Both the position numbers and the translations under genes were made by a program. Positions 1 to 5,433 of a DNA stretch of 5,433 nt are shown piece after piece (the first letter of the stretch is position 1; each line of letters begins with the position of its first letter). This stretch comes from Granulosicoccaceae bacterium (GTDB taxonomy: Bacteria > Pseudomonadota > Gammaproteobacteria > Granulosicoccales > Granulosicoccaceae), in assembly GCA_023301405.1 (NCBI GenBank), contig JALZUX010000497.1, positions 1 to 5,433 on the forward strand. The letters run 5' to 3'. The notes beneath the pieces were generated by a model, which worked only from the letters and a program-made list of their open reading frames with translations, ran no database searches and was not told where the DNA came from.

Positions 1-2
1 GA

Positions 3-518
3 ATTGAGCCTAATCAGCTAACGCTACACCAAGACCGTGGATCACCAATGACGGCCGATGGCTACCTCGGAGAGATGAAAAAACTTGATATCACTTGCAG
101 TCATAGTCGCCCAAGGGTAAGCAATGATAACCCGTATAGCGAAAGTGGATTCCGCACACTAAAATATCAACCAGACTATCCGGGTAAGTTCACAGACATC
201 AAACACGCCAGCAGCTGGTGTGAGGATTACTATAATTGGTACAACTATGAACATCACCACAGTGGACTAAATGGCTACACCCCAGAGCAGGTGTTTACTG
301 GCAGCTATGTAGACGTCGCCTGCATAAAACAGGCTGCACTAGATGAGCGCTTCGCGATAAACCCAGAGCGCTTTGTTGGCGGCCATCCAATAGCGAAGCT
401 ACCGCCATGCGAGGTTTTTATTAATAAGATTACTACTGAGAAAATTGAGCATGGAGCATCAGATAAGGTGAACTTTCCAATCCTCACTGCTGCAGGCTAT
501 GTGAAAACTGCATGTTAA
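3..518 (+). CDS. IS3-family transposase (OrfB), C-terminal part, 5' end outside window
   Basis: This is the C-terminal part of the DDE integrase-core transposase of an IS3-family insertion sequence, which cuts and joins the element ends. The frame is open from base 3 to the TAA at 516-518. The ATG at 48 is internal, because homologous sequence (LHQDRGSPM) lies upstream of it. The second catalytic Asp is in HQDRGSP (codon 33-35) and the catalytic Glu is in NPYSESGF (codon 141-143). The 35 residues between them match the D(35)E spacing of the IS3 family. Other family hallmarks are the FRTLKYQPDYP block after the Glu, the YYNWYN-x4-HHSGL block (around 229-269) and TPEQVF. The C-terminal tail GGHPIAKLPPCEVFIN also resembles IS3 OrfB proteins. 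The first catalytic Asp and OrfA would lie left of the window. No frameshift or stop is seen in the visible part, so it could be intact. The family call is strong; the subgroup cannot be named. Confidence 0.95.
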   Translation: MEPNQLTLHQDRGSPMTADGYLGEMKKLDITCSHSRPRVSNDNPYSESGFRTLKYQPDYPGKFTDIKHASSWCEDYYNWYNYEHHHSGLNGYTPEQVFTGSYVDVACIKQAALDERFAINPERFVGGHPIAKLPPCEVFINKITTEKIEHGASDKVNFPILTAAGYVKTAC

Positions 519-529
519 TTATCTAATCA

Positions 530-557
530 ACTGTCCATATGAGTTTGACACGTACCA
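530..557 (-). repeat. Putative right terminal inverted repeat of the IS3 element
   Basis: This 28-bp stretch begins 12 bases after the transposase stop codon. It has the position and TG-starting tip (TGGTACGTGTC on the minus strand) expected of an IS3-family right repeat. The inner half contains GGACAGT, a motif also common in ends of this family. The left partner is not in the window, so pairing cannot be tested here. Confidence 0.45.
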
Positions 558-967
558 CAACAGCTGGTAAGGGGCATCGATTAAAATATGCCGGGATAAT
601 GATTCAACCTGTCCTTCCTAAACTTAAGATTAACCATAGACCTTAGTGGGACATCAATAATGATTGACACGCACTGCTTTTCTCTGTCGCCGATAGCCAA
701 ACTGCATTATCGGAACTGCCTCACATTTCCAATTCGTCAAATTTCACTCCCGCGATGAATTGTGATGTAATCCGCCGCGGCGCAAGTTTCAATAGAACCT
801 CCAATGGAGATACATTGCTTTTTATGTATGTTCGCTTTGGTTAACAATCTACGTTTGAAAGGCCAGTTGTTAAAATGCATTAATTGCCACAAGCGCCAGC
901 CAACGATTTCTTTCTAATCACGTTTGGTTTTTCAGTAATCTACACATTACTTTAAGGTTTAATTTTA
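558..967. other. Spacer between IS element and secreted-protein gene
   Basis: About 410 bases contain no open frame with convincing protein-like sequence on either strand. A TTGACA occurs at 664-669, but no -10 box sits at a usable distance. Closer to the downstream gene there is a 7-bp inverted repeat (TTAACAA at 841-847, TTGTTAA at 867-873) around a candidate -35 box. Nothing else stands out. Confidence 0.6.
855..884 (+). promoter_or_regulatory. Candidate sigma70 promoter for the secreted-protein gene
   Basis: TTGAAA (855-860) is followed after 18 bases by ATTAAT (879-884). These are a 5/6 match and a 4/6 match to the sigma70 boxes. The -35 box lies between the arms of a 7-bp inverted repeat at 841-847 and 867-873, which could be an operator. 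Transcription would leave a leader of about 75 nt before the ATG at 968. Such matches arise by chance in A/T-rich DNA, so this is tentative. Confidence 0.25.
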
Positions 968-1849
968 ATGAAATTTAAAAGAGCTGTAACATTTGGTTTG
1001 TCCGCCACCTGTCTTTTCGCTGGTGAAGTATTCGCGAACAACCCGTGGAGCGACGATGTCGGTGGTGACTACAACATTCCGCCGAAAGAATACAATGAAG
1101 AATTTCACGGCTACGGAAGTACCGGAAATATAATTTACAACAAAATTGATCTGCAAAACGGCACCGACATGTGGATCAATGGCGGAAATCTATACGACAA
1201 TCAAGGCAATGAAATTGGTACAGTTATACCCAGCTTGATTGGTGCCATCAATGGCGGTGACGACGGCCGCGACGGTGGAATCATAGCCGGTGCGATTACA
1301 AAAATAGAGATCGATGGTATCGACGTGCAGGTTATTTTCGCATGGTCAGTCAACATTGAAGAAGGCGGAAGAAAGTCCGGATGGGTAATAGCTAACGACT
1401 TTACCCCCAAGAATGATATAAGAGATATTCTACAAGACAACAAATCAACTCGCCTTGGCTTTATTGAAGATCTTTTAGAAGACGCAAGATATGTTGAAAA
1501 GACAGTTACAACTGCGACCCTACCCAGTGAAGCTGAGGAATGGTATCTACAACCAGGGCGCGACGGTAATGCCGGAAAAGCAAAGTACTACTTTACCCGC
1601 GAGGGAATCATTTCAGCGCTTAAGAACATTCCAGAAACCGGTTCGCAGCGTTTTGGTGTAGCGCACGATGCTATCCCCGTTGGTGCAAATTTTTTCGTAG
1701 ATCTAGACGTAGATGAAGTCGAGCTTCCAATCTACCCGACAAGCTCTTCGTCACAATCAGCCTATTCGTTAAAGTTAGTTTGGGGTTATGCAGTTAACAG
1801 CTCCGGCAGAAAATGGTACTCATGGGTCAACTCTGAAACTTTGCGCTAA
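968..1849 (+). CDS. Secreted protein of unknown function (293 aa)
   Basis: I do not recognise this family. The protein starts with a clear Sec signal peptide: a basic start (MKFKR), a hydrophobic core (about residues 6-19) and a signal peptidase I site VFA|NN after residue 23. It is therefore periplasmic or secreted. The mature part of about 270 residues is acidic, rich in Gly, Asp and aromatics, and has no cysteine. The only Cys is inside the signal peptide, and there is no lipobox. Two segments resemble each other: residues 126-144 (W-S-V-N ... GGRKSGWV) and 272-288 (W-G-Y-A-V-N ... GRKWYSWV). They may be two copies of a small beta module, loosely SH3-like, but this is speculative. A Ser-rich linker (TSSSSQS, residues 258-264) precedes the second copy. 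The start is fixed by the signal peptide, with a weak AAGG at 954-957 as ribosome-binding site. It is monocistronic, with an intrinsic terminator just downstream and a convergent broken esterase gene. Whether it is exported by the nearby type II system is unknown. Confidence 0.85.
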   Translation: MKFKRAVTFGLSATCLFAGEVFANNPWSDDVGGDYNIPPKEYNEEFHGYGSTGNIIYNKIDLQNGTDMWINGGNLYDNQGNEIGTVIPSLIGAINGGDDGRDGGIIAGAITKIEIDGIDVQVIFAWSVNIEEGGRKSGWVIANDFTPKNDIRDILQDNKSTRLGFIEDLLEDARYVEKTVTTATLPSEAEEWYLQPGRDGNAGKAKYYFTREGIISALKNIPETGSQRFGVAHDAIPVGANFFVDLDVDEVELPIYPTSSSSQSAYSLKLVWGYAVNSSGRKWYSWVNSETLR

Positions 1850-1863
1850 GTACTAACAATCTC

Positions 1864-1894
1864 GGCTAGCCCAAACCCGGGCTAGCCCGATTTT
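1864..1894 (+). terminator. Rho-independent terminator after the secreted-protein gene
   Basis: A perfect 9-bp stem GGCTAGCCC / GGGCTAGCC (1864-1872 and 1879-1887) encloses the loop AAACCC and is followed by TTTT (1891-1894) before an A/T-rich stretch. It begins 15 bases after the TAA of the plus-strand gene, as expected of an intrinsic terminator. The right arm contains the TAG stop (1882-1884, minus strand) of the convergent esterase relic. On the minus strand no T-run follows the hairpin, so it should act mainly on plus-strand transcripts. Confidence 0.8.
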
Positions 1895-3131
1895 AAAAAA
1901 TTTAACTGCGCTGCAGAGACCTTGATCCTCGCGCAGCCGCTGTAGACAATCCCACTCACAATAATTTCAAAGGTTGTCCAACTACCCGACTTATCGGTTG
2001 AGGTCATACCGGCATCTCGCGTTACCGGGCTAAGCACCAGTCTTTGGTAGTCTTCTCTTCCGTTGTTAACTGCTGTTATGTTGTACACCTCTGATCTAGA
2101 GGATCTCTCCTCGATTAAAAACCGGGCATCTGCGCCCGAAAATCTGCTCGTTTCAAGTTCAGCTACTTTTGCATCTACTGCACGCAAGCGAGGTGTGTTG
2201 CCACCTACAGCGCGTTCAATGTAGTAGGGTTGCCAGTCTGCACAGATTTCCACTCAACTGACGTGCCCGTTGTTGAACCTGCAGCAGCCCAGACATCGTT
2301 TGAATCAGCGGCTAGCAGATTGCCTTTCAAAGATCTTAGGTAGTAAGTCTCGTTGACGTCCGGAAAGGAATCAATACGAGGACTGCCACTAGAGGTGCCT
2401 TGTAGTGCAAGCGTCCGGGTGGCATACCGTTCTCCAAATTCTCGTAAAGCCTTAGTCGAAAAATGTGTTTCATCTCCATCTGTTGTCAGATTCTCTCAGG
2501 TTGCCACAGCAGTGTTGGAGACTGAATTCGGCAAAGTGAGAATGTTTCTATTGAAATTGACGTTGTCATCTCGTACCTGGCTAATCTGGCCCGCAATGAA
2601 AGGAAGGTCGGATTCCCCCAATGCTCCTCTGAAGTCTGCAAGCAGTGTGGAGAGTCGGTCGATGTAGATGGAGCTATTCCGATTGCCTTCTCCCTGATGC
2701 CATAGAATCCCGGCCAACTCGGTGCCTGGGGTTTCCAGGGCTTCATTTACCCGAACAACAGCTTCATCAAAGTAGCTTTCTGATGCGCCGGCTGCCCAGG
2801 CGTTGATGTTGGTTCCACCGCGGGCATTGACAACCAGCTTGATGTCTCTACCGGTAGCGGCATGCATGACGCCGCCGAAGGTAGAGCCCAGGTTGTATCC
2901 GTCTCTGTCTTTTCTGATTGTCGAAAATTGATTCAGATTAGGGGTCGTGGGGACAAAGACACCGTTACTATTGAACACTTCCACGCCATACATGGTTGGC
3001 GCGTTAGAGGCGAGAGCTCCCTGCCCGCTGCGTTTGACTGGCCAATAATTAAATAGACGTCGTCGGCGTGTGCACCGGAGACAGGAAGGGTACAAATGCT
3101 TGCCAGGATGAGTAGTCGGCTAAGTGCTCAC
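1882..3131 (-). pseudogene. Broken secreted SGNH/SASA-type acetylesterase with C-terminal trefoil-like region
   Basis: The pieces add up to a secreted carbohydrate O-acetylesterase of the SASA group (sialate O-acetylesterase/CE6-like SGNH hydrolases), about 415 aa. From 3127 to about 3020 one frame encodes a signal-peptide-like stretch (LLILASICTLPVSGAHA|DD) and the nucleophile block VYLIIGQSNAAGR, with Ser at 3035-3037. Near 3016-3022 (a GGG run) one base appears missing. The reading then moves to a second frame with NAPTMYGVEVFN, ARGGTNINAW and the family block WHQGEGN (2682-2702). An in-frame TGA at 2496-2498 interrupts it. The same frame continues with DGDETHFSTKALREFGERYA, which carries the catalytic Asp and His (DxxH, His at 2463-2465). 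A second -1 shift near 2227-2229 (CCC run) leads into the last frame, ending at TAG 1882-1884. Downstream of the esterase domain, three similar segments (from about 2345, 2226 and 2085) suggest a beta-trefoil-like, possibly carbohydrate-binding, domain. No proper start fits: a GTG at 3131 is out of frame by one base with the signal peptide. Several lesions suggest a true pseudogene, but sequencing indels could explain the shifts. Confidence 0.82.
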
Positions 3132-3438
3132 GCCTGACTGATTTTTGGATGAATTGTCAATTTGTTGTCGCAGTGTTTAGTAGATAATAAATGTGTTTTG
3201 GGACGATAACCTCATTCTCTGCCGTGCACAGTGTAGCTATCCATACCACTGCTGTCTTGTCCCAATTCACATTTAAAGGCACCAAAGCGGTAAGCACAGG
3301 GCGAGATTAAGTTGACAATTCTGCCAATAGTTTTCTGGCCGTCGTCAGCATGAGTCATCAGGATTCGTCACTCAGCGAAAATTGCACTAACCAGGTCGCT
3401 TGATCGAGTGAAAAAAAACGGCCTGCCAAGGGCAAAGC

Positions 3439-3466
3439 TTGATCACCGCAGATACGACGCGATAAT
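3439..3466 (+). promoter_or_regulatory. Candidate sigma70 promoter in the spacer
   Basis: TTGATC (3439-3444) and GATAAT (3461-3466) are separated by 16 bases, with 4/6 and 5/6 matches to the consensus. A transcript would start near 3473 and run straight into the nested inverted repeat at 3488-3534. It could give a short structured RNA or a long gspD leader. No gene directly follows, so its use is unproven. Confidence 0.3.
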
Positions 3467-3487
3467 TTTGTCTGACGGCAAACAGGC

Positions 3488-3534
3488 ACACTGTAATTTT
3501 AAAACAGCTTTCCTTTTTCTGTTTAGGCCAGTGT
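3488..3534. repeat. Nested inverted repeat I (potential hairpin)
   Basis: The outer arms ACACTG (3488-3493) and CAGTGT (3529-3534) enclose inner arms AAACAG (3502-3507) and CTGTTT (3519-3524), with a pyrimidine-rich loop. The arms are short and the internal loops are uneven (8 and 4 bases), so the structure is only moderately stable. Its order of elements resembles the larger repeat at 3713-3769. Confidence 0.4.
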
Positions 3535-3593
3535 ACACAGCCATTTACCTCTATTTCCTTGTCGGCTCGTCAATCATGCAGGCTAGGAAATGA

Positions 3594-3656
3594 AAGATCG
3601 ACACGCCCAACGGCTACACCGACTGGCAGTACCCCGGCATCCCGGAAAAATACTAA
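3594..3656 (+). pseudogene. Possible 3' relic of a lost gene
   Basis: In the frame ending at TAA 3654-3656 the translation is KIDTPNGYTDWQYPGIPEKY. It has protein-like composition and GC-rich third positions, unlike the A/T-rich flanks. A TGA at 3591-3593 closes the frame directly upstream and there is no start codon, so it cannot be expressed alone. It may be the C-terminal end of a deleted gene. I cannot name the parent family, and the stretch is short enough to be chance. Confidence 0.25.
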
Positions 3657-3712
3657 AAAATAAAATCAGCAACACAATTTACATTGTCAATGTTGAATGG
3701 TGGATTCCACCC

Positions 3713-3769
3713 AGCACAGACTGTAAATTTGAGCATATAAATTGCTCTGTTTTTTACAGGGGCTGTGCT
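3713..3769. repeat. Nested inverted repeat II (three-part hairpin)
   Basis: Three successive pairs of arms are concentric: AGCACAG/CTGTGCT (3713-3719 and 3763-3769), CTGTAAA/TTTACAG (3721-3727 and 3753-3759) and GAGCA/TGCTC (3731-3735 and 3743-3747). The loop is TATAAAT. That gives 19 base pairs across 57 bases, with small internal loops between the stems. A T-run (3750-3755) follows the inner stem, so the inner part could act as a weak terminator. It may be an RNA structure in the gspD leader, a small mobile repeat or a protein-binding palindrome. Confidence 0.6.
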
Positions 3770-3799
3770 TTGACTCTCGCAGAAGAAGCAAGGTACATA
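3770..3799 (+). promoter_or_regulatory. Weak candidate promoter for gspD
   Basis: TTGACT (3770-3775) is a 5/6 match to the -35 box. It is followed after 18 bases by TACATA (3794-3799), a poor -10 match (3/6). It starts directly after the nested inverted repeat and would give a gspD leader of about 95 nt. The weak -10 makes this a guess. Confidence 0.2.
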
Positions 3800-3813
3800 G
3801 TTGTTTGTTTGAG

Positions 3814-3838
3814 AGCCCTGCATTAAACAGCCCTGCAT
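3814..3838 (+). repeat. Short direct repeat AGCCCTGCAT x2
   Basis: The 10-mer AGCCCTGCAT occurs at 3814-3823 and 3829-3838, separated by TAAAC, a 15-bp period. It lies about 60 bases before the gspD start. It could be a tandem binding site or a small slippage duplication; two copies are too few to decide. Confidence 0.4.
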
Positions 3839-3899
3839 GTTCGGTCTGACCGATACACCACCTCAGCCGGCGTGCGTAGCAAAGTGAGCAAATAGTAAA

Positions 3900-5433
3900 T
3901 TGAAATTCAACGTTTCATCCAATGGTATCAAGACACTGCGTCGTTTTTCTATTGCTTTTCTGCTTGCCAGCCATAACCTTTATGCGCCAGCGCTTGGCCA
4001 GGATGATTCGGTATTTACTCTGACGCTGCGAGATTCCAGCATATTGGCATTGATCGAAACAGTGTCTTTGCGGACGGGAAAGAATTTTATTGTTGACCCT
4101 TCGGTGAACGGTGACGTCACTGTGATTTCTAATCAGCCTGTCACTGCCGATAAGCTTTACAGCATCTTTCTTTCTGTCCTTCAGGTTCACGGATACACTG
4201 CGGTTACGGTCGGCGATATTGTAAAAATTCTACCCAGCAGTAAAGGAAGACAAAGCGCAGTCCCTCTCGCAAGCACCAACAATGACCCCGGCGATCAACT
4301 GGTAAGAAAAATAATTGCTGTTAAAAATGTGCCAGCAAGAGACCTTGTTCGTATTATGGAACCGATGGTAGCGGAGGAAGGATTGTTAGGGGTATACCCA
4401 GCCGCGAACGCTTTGGTCATCACCGACCGCGCGTCCAACATTGACAGGTTTGTCGATATGATTCGGCTCATTGACAAGCCCGATAACAATGAAGTGGAAA
4501 TGATGCCCGTAAGGCATGCATCCGCTTCGGATATCGTAAGCACACTGGCGCCGCTGCAGCGCATATCGGTCAATGGAGATTTCAGCCCTGATCTCATGCA
4601 GTTATTACCTGATGGTCGATCCAACAGTATTTTGGTTAGTGGCAGTCCAGCAGTTCGAGCTCGTGTCCGTGGCCTAATAGAACAATTGGATCAGCCACTG
4701 GGCTCACTAGGTGGAGGTATCAGGGTTATCCCTCTGCGATTCGCTCAGGCGGCGGATCTTGCCCCGATTCTGCGGGGGACTTTCTCTACAGATTCCAACT
4801 CCGGTGAAGATAACGATGCTAACCTAACTTTTTCTGAAGGCCCTAACAGCCGGAACAATGACAGCACCGAAGATGATGATGATGATCGAAGTGACACAAG
4901 CTCGAGCGTCGCACCTAGCGCGTCGCCGTCGTCATCCGGTAGCAAGCGGGTAGTTATACAGGTAGATCAGAATACTAACTCTCTGGTGGTGACAGCTCCA
5001 CCAGATGACATGCGTAATATCTTGAAGGTAATCGCCGAGCTTGATGTCAGGAGACCACAGGTATTGGTGAGAGCCGTCATTGCAGAGGTTACCGAAGACA
5101 ATTTGCGCGAGCTCGGCATCAATTTTCTTTTGGATGGCACCAGTAAATCTGGCCCGGCAGGCTTTACAAACCTTGGCGGCGCCACCAGCGCACTGGCCAA
5201 CACCATCGACTTAACCAATGGTGGCCAGATAGGGTCTACACTGGAGAGCGGCTTGTCATTTGCACTCGGCAAATTTGGCGATGACGGGATCGATTTCGGG
5301 CTGCTGTTTCGCGCCATTGCCTCTGATTCTGACAACAATATTCTATCTACTCCCACAATTGTCACACTCGACAACGAGCCTGCTGAGATTGTTGTGGGTT
5401 CTAATGTTCCATTCGTAACAGGTCAGCAGTTAT
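3900..5433 (+). CDS. gspD: Type II secretion secretin GspD, N-terminal 511 residues (3' end outside window)
   Basis: GspD forms the outer-membrane channel of the type II secretion system, through which folded periplasmic proteins leave the cell. The frame is open from a TGA at 3885-3887 to the window edge. The only sensible start is TTG at 3900, giving MKFNVSSN and a hydrophobic signal core (FSIAFLLASHNLYA). No ATG or GTG lies in frame there, and the ribosome-binding site is weak (AAGTGAG, 3882-3888). Domains in order are N0 (about 38-110: FTLTLRDSSILALIE, KNFIVDPSVNGDVTVIS, FLSVLQVHGYTAV), N1 (about 137-200: KIIAVKNVPARDLV, YPAANALVITDRA), N2 (about 201-266: MPVRHASASDIV, SNSILVSG), N3 (about 274-377: VIPLRFAQAADLAPIL, NSLVVTAPP) and the start of the secretin barrel (from about 384: RRPQVLVRAVIAEV, then VVGSNVPFVTG at the edge). 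N3 carries an unusually acidic, Ser/Asn-rich insert (about residues 296-350) with five Asp in a row. gspC, the normal upstream partner, is absent here. Downstream gsp genes would be outside the window. Family assignment is firm; the start is likely but inferred. Confidence 0.95.
   Translation, partial: MKFNVSSNGIKTLRRFSIAFLLASHNLYAPALGQDDSVFTLTLRDSSILALIETVSLRTGKNFIVDPSVNGDVTVISNQPVTADKLYSIFLSVLQVHGYTAVTVGDIVKILPSSKGRQSAVPLASTNNDPGDQLVRKIIAVKNVPARDLVRIMEPMVAEEGLLGVYPAANALVITDRASNIDRFVDMIRLIDKPDNNEVEMMPVRHASASDIVSTLAPLQRISVNGDFSPDLMQLLPDGRSNSILVSGSPAVRARVRGLIEQLDQPLGSLGGGIRVIPLRFAQAADLAPILRGTFSTDSNSGEDNDANLTFSEGPNSRNNDSTEDDDDDRSDTSSSVAPSASPSSSGSKRVVIQVDQNTNSLVVTAPPDDMRNILKVIAELDVRRPQVLVRAVIAEVTEDNLRELGINFLLDGTSKSGPAGFTNLGGATSALANTIDLTNGGQIGSTLESGLSFALGKFGDDGIDFGLLFRAIASDSDNNILSTPTIVTLDNEPAEIVVGSNVPFVTGQQL

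Larger units (their letters stand above)
1..557 (+). mobile_element. IS3-family insertion sequence, right-hand portion
   Basis: The visible part of the element is the end of its transposase gene plus a short 3' non-coding tail. The right edge is placed at about 557 because the sequence there ends in CGTACCA. Read inward from the end it starts TGGTACGTGTC, and IS3-family tips characteristically begin with TG. The left end and any target duplication are outside the window, so the exact boundary is a proposal. Transposase orientation is rightward, facing the secreted-protein gene at 968. Confidence 0.75.
3132..3899. other. Long spacer upstream of gspD with hairpins and possible gene relics
   Basis: About 770 bases contain no convincing intact gene. 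Short open frames here lack usable ribosome-binding sites and protein-like composition. What it holds is a candidate promoter (3439-3466), two nested inverted repeats (3488-3534 and 3713-3769), a GC-rich stretch that reads like the end of a lost gene (3594-3656), and a 10-bp direct repeat (3814-3838). The part from 3132 to about 3430 shows nothing I can name. No gspC-like sequence was seen, although gspC usually sits directly before gspD. Confidence 0.6.

Noticed and set aside
664..669. TTGACA as a promoter -35 box, also at 3312-3317
   Set aside because: Neither has an acceptable -10 box 15-19 bases downstream, and no gene follows at a sensible distance.
1201..1443. Minus-strand frames inside the secreted-protein gene (also 965-1156)
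   Set aside because: They are antisense to a gene with a clear signal peptide and terminator, and show no start signal.
2496..2498. TGA as a selenocysteine codon
   Set aside because: The TGA lies between the WHQGEGN and DxxH blocks, where this esterase family has no catalytic Cys or Sec. The gene carries other frameshifts, so a nonsense mutation is simpler. I did not test for a SECIS hairpin by folding.
2353..2667. Plus-strand open frame of 104 codons
   Set aside because: It lies antisense to the esterase relic, whose translation carries recognisable family motifs. The plus-strand product has biased, non-protein-like composition.
2486..2746. Second minus-strand frame overlapping the esterase
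   Set aside because: It covers the same bases as the frame encoding WHQGEGN but in another register, without family motifs.
2862..3056. Plus-strand open frame of 64 codons
   Set aside because: It is antisense to the N-terminal half of the esterase domain, with no start signal and no recognisable motif.
3408..3593. 61-codon plus-strand frame with one hydrophobic stretch, GTG start
   Set aside because: There is no ribosome-binding site at a usable distance, the hydrophobic part comes from a pyrimidine-rich hairpin loop, and the composition is not gene-like.
3590..3826. 78-codon plus-strand frame
   Set aside because: It runs across the nested inverted repeat and reads the possible relic in a different, less protein-like frame. 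No ribosome-binding site precedes it.
3915..4190. Minus-strand open frame, with others at 4295-4624, 4745-4945 and 4967-5374
   Set aside because: All are antisense to gspD, whose plus-strand translation matches the secretin family throughout.

Overview
The window looks like an accessory stretch of a Gram-negative, probably marine gammaproteobacterial chromosome. The evidence is a type II secretion secretin, two exported-protein genes with Sec signal peptides, an IS3-family transposase and about 45-50% GC with A/T-rich spacers. No taxonomic marker is present, so this assignment is inference.

Layout from left to right. Bases 1-557 hold the 3' part of an IS3-family insertion sequence: the end of the DDE transposase and a probable right terminal repeat. 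Bases 558-967 are a spacer with only weak promoter or operator candidates. Bases 968-1849 (+) encode an unrecognised 293-aa secreted protein, followed by a strong intrinsic terminator (1864-1894). Convergent to it, on the minus strand from about 3131 down to 1882, lies a broken gene for a secreted SGNH/SASA-type acetylesterase. Its pieces fall in three reading frames and contain an in-frame TGA. Reassembled, they give a signal peptide, an esterase domain with GQSN, WHQGEGN and DxxH blocks, and a C-terminal region with three beta-trefoil-like repeats. Bases 3132-3899 contain no convincing intact gene. They hold two nested inverted repeats, a short possible coding relic (3594-3656), a short direct repeat and candidate promoters. 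From 3900 (+) to the window end runs the first 511 codons of GspD, the outer-membrane secretin of the type II secretion system. It has a TTG start and a signal peptide, and no gspC lies in front of it.

A functional link is plausible but not shown. A type II system exports folded periplasmic enzymes, and the neighbouring secreted proteins are possible cargo, although the esterase as read here could not be made in one piece. I found no CRISPR array, tRNA, rRNA or recognisable defence system. The most notable items are the multiply disrupted esterase, the orphan secreted protein, the gspC-less gspD with an acidic insert in its N3 domain, and the two nested hairpins upstream of gspD.
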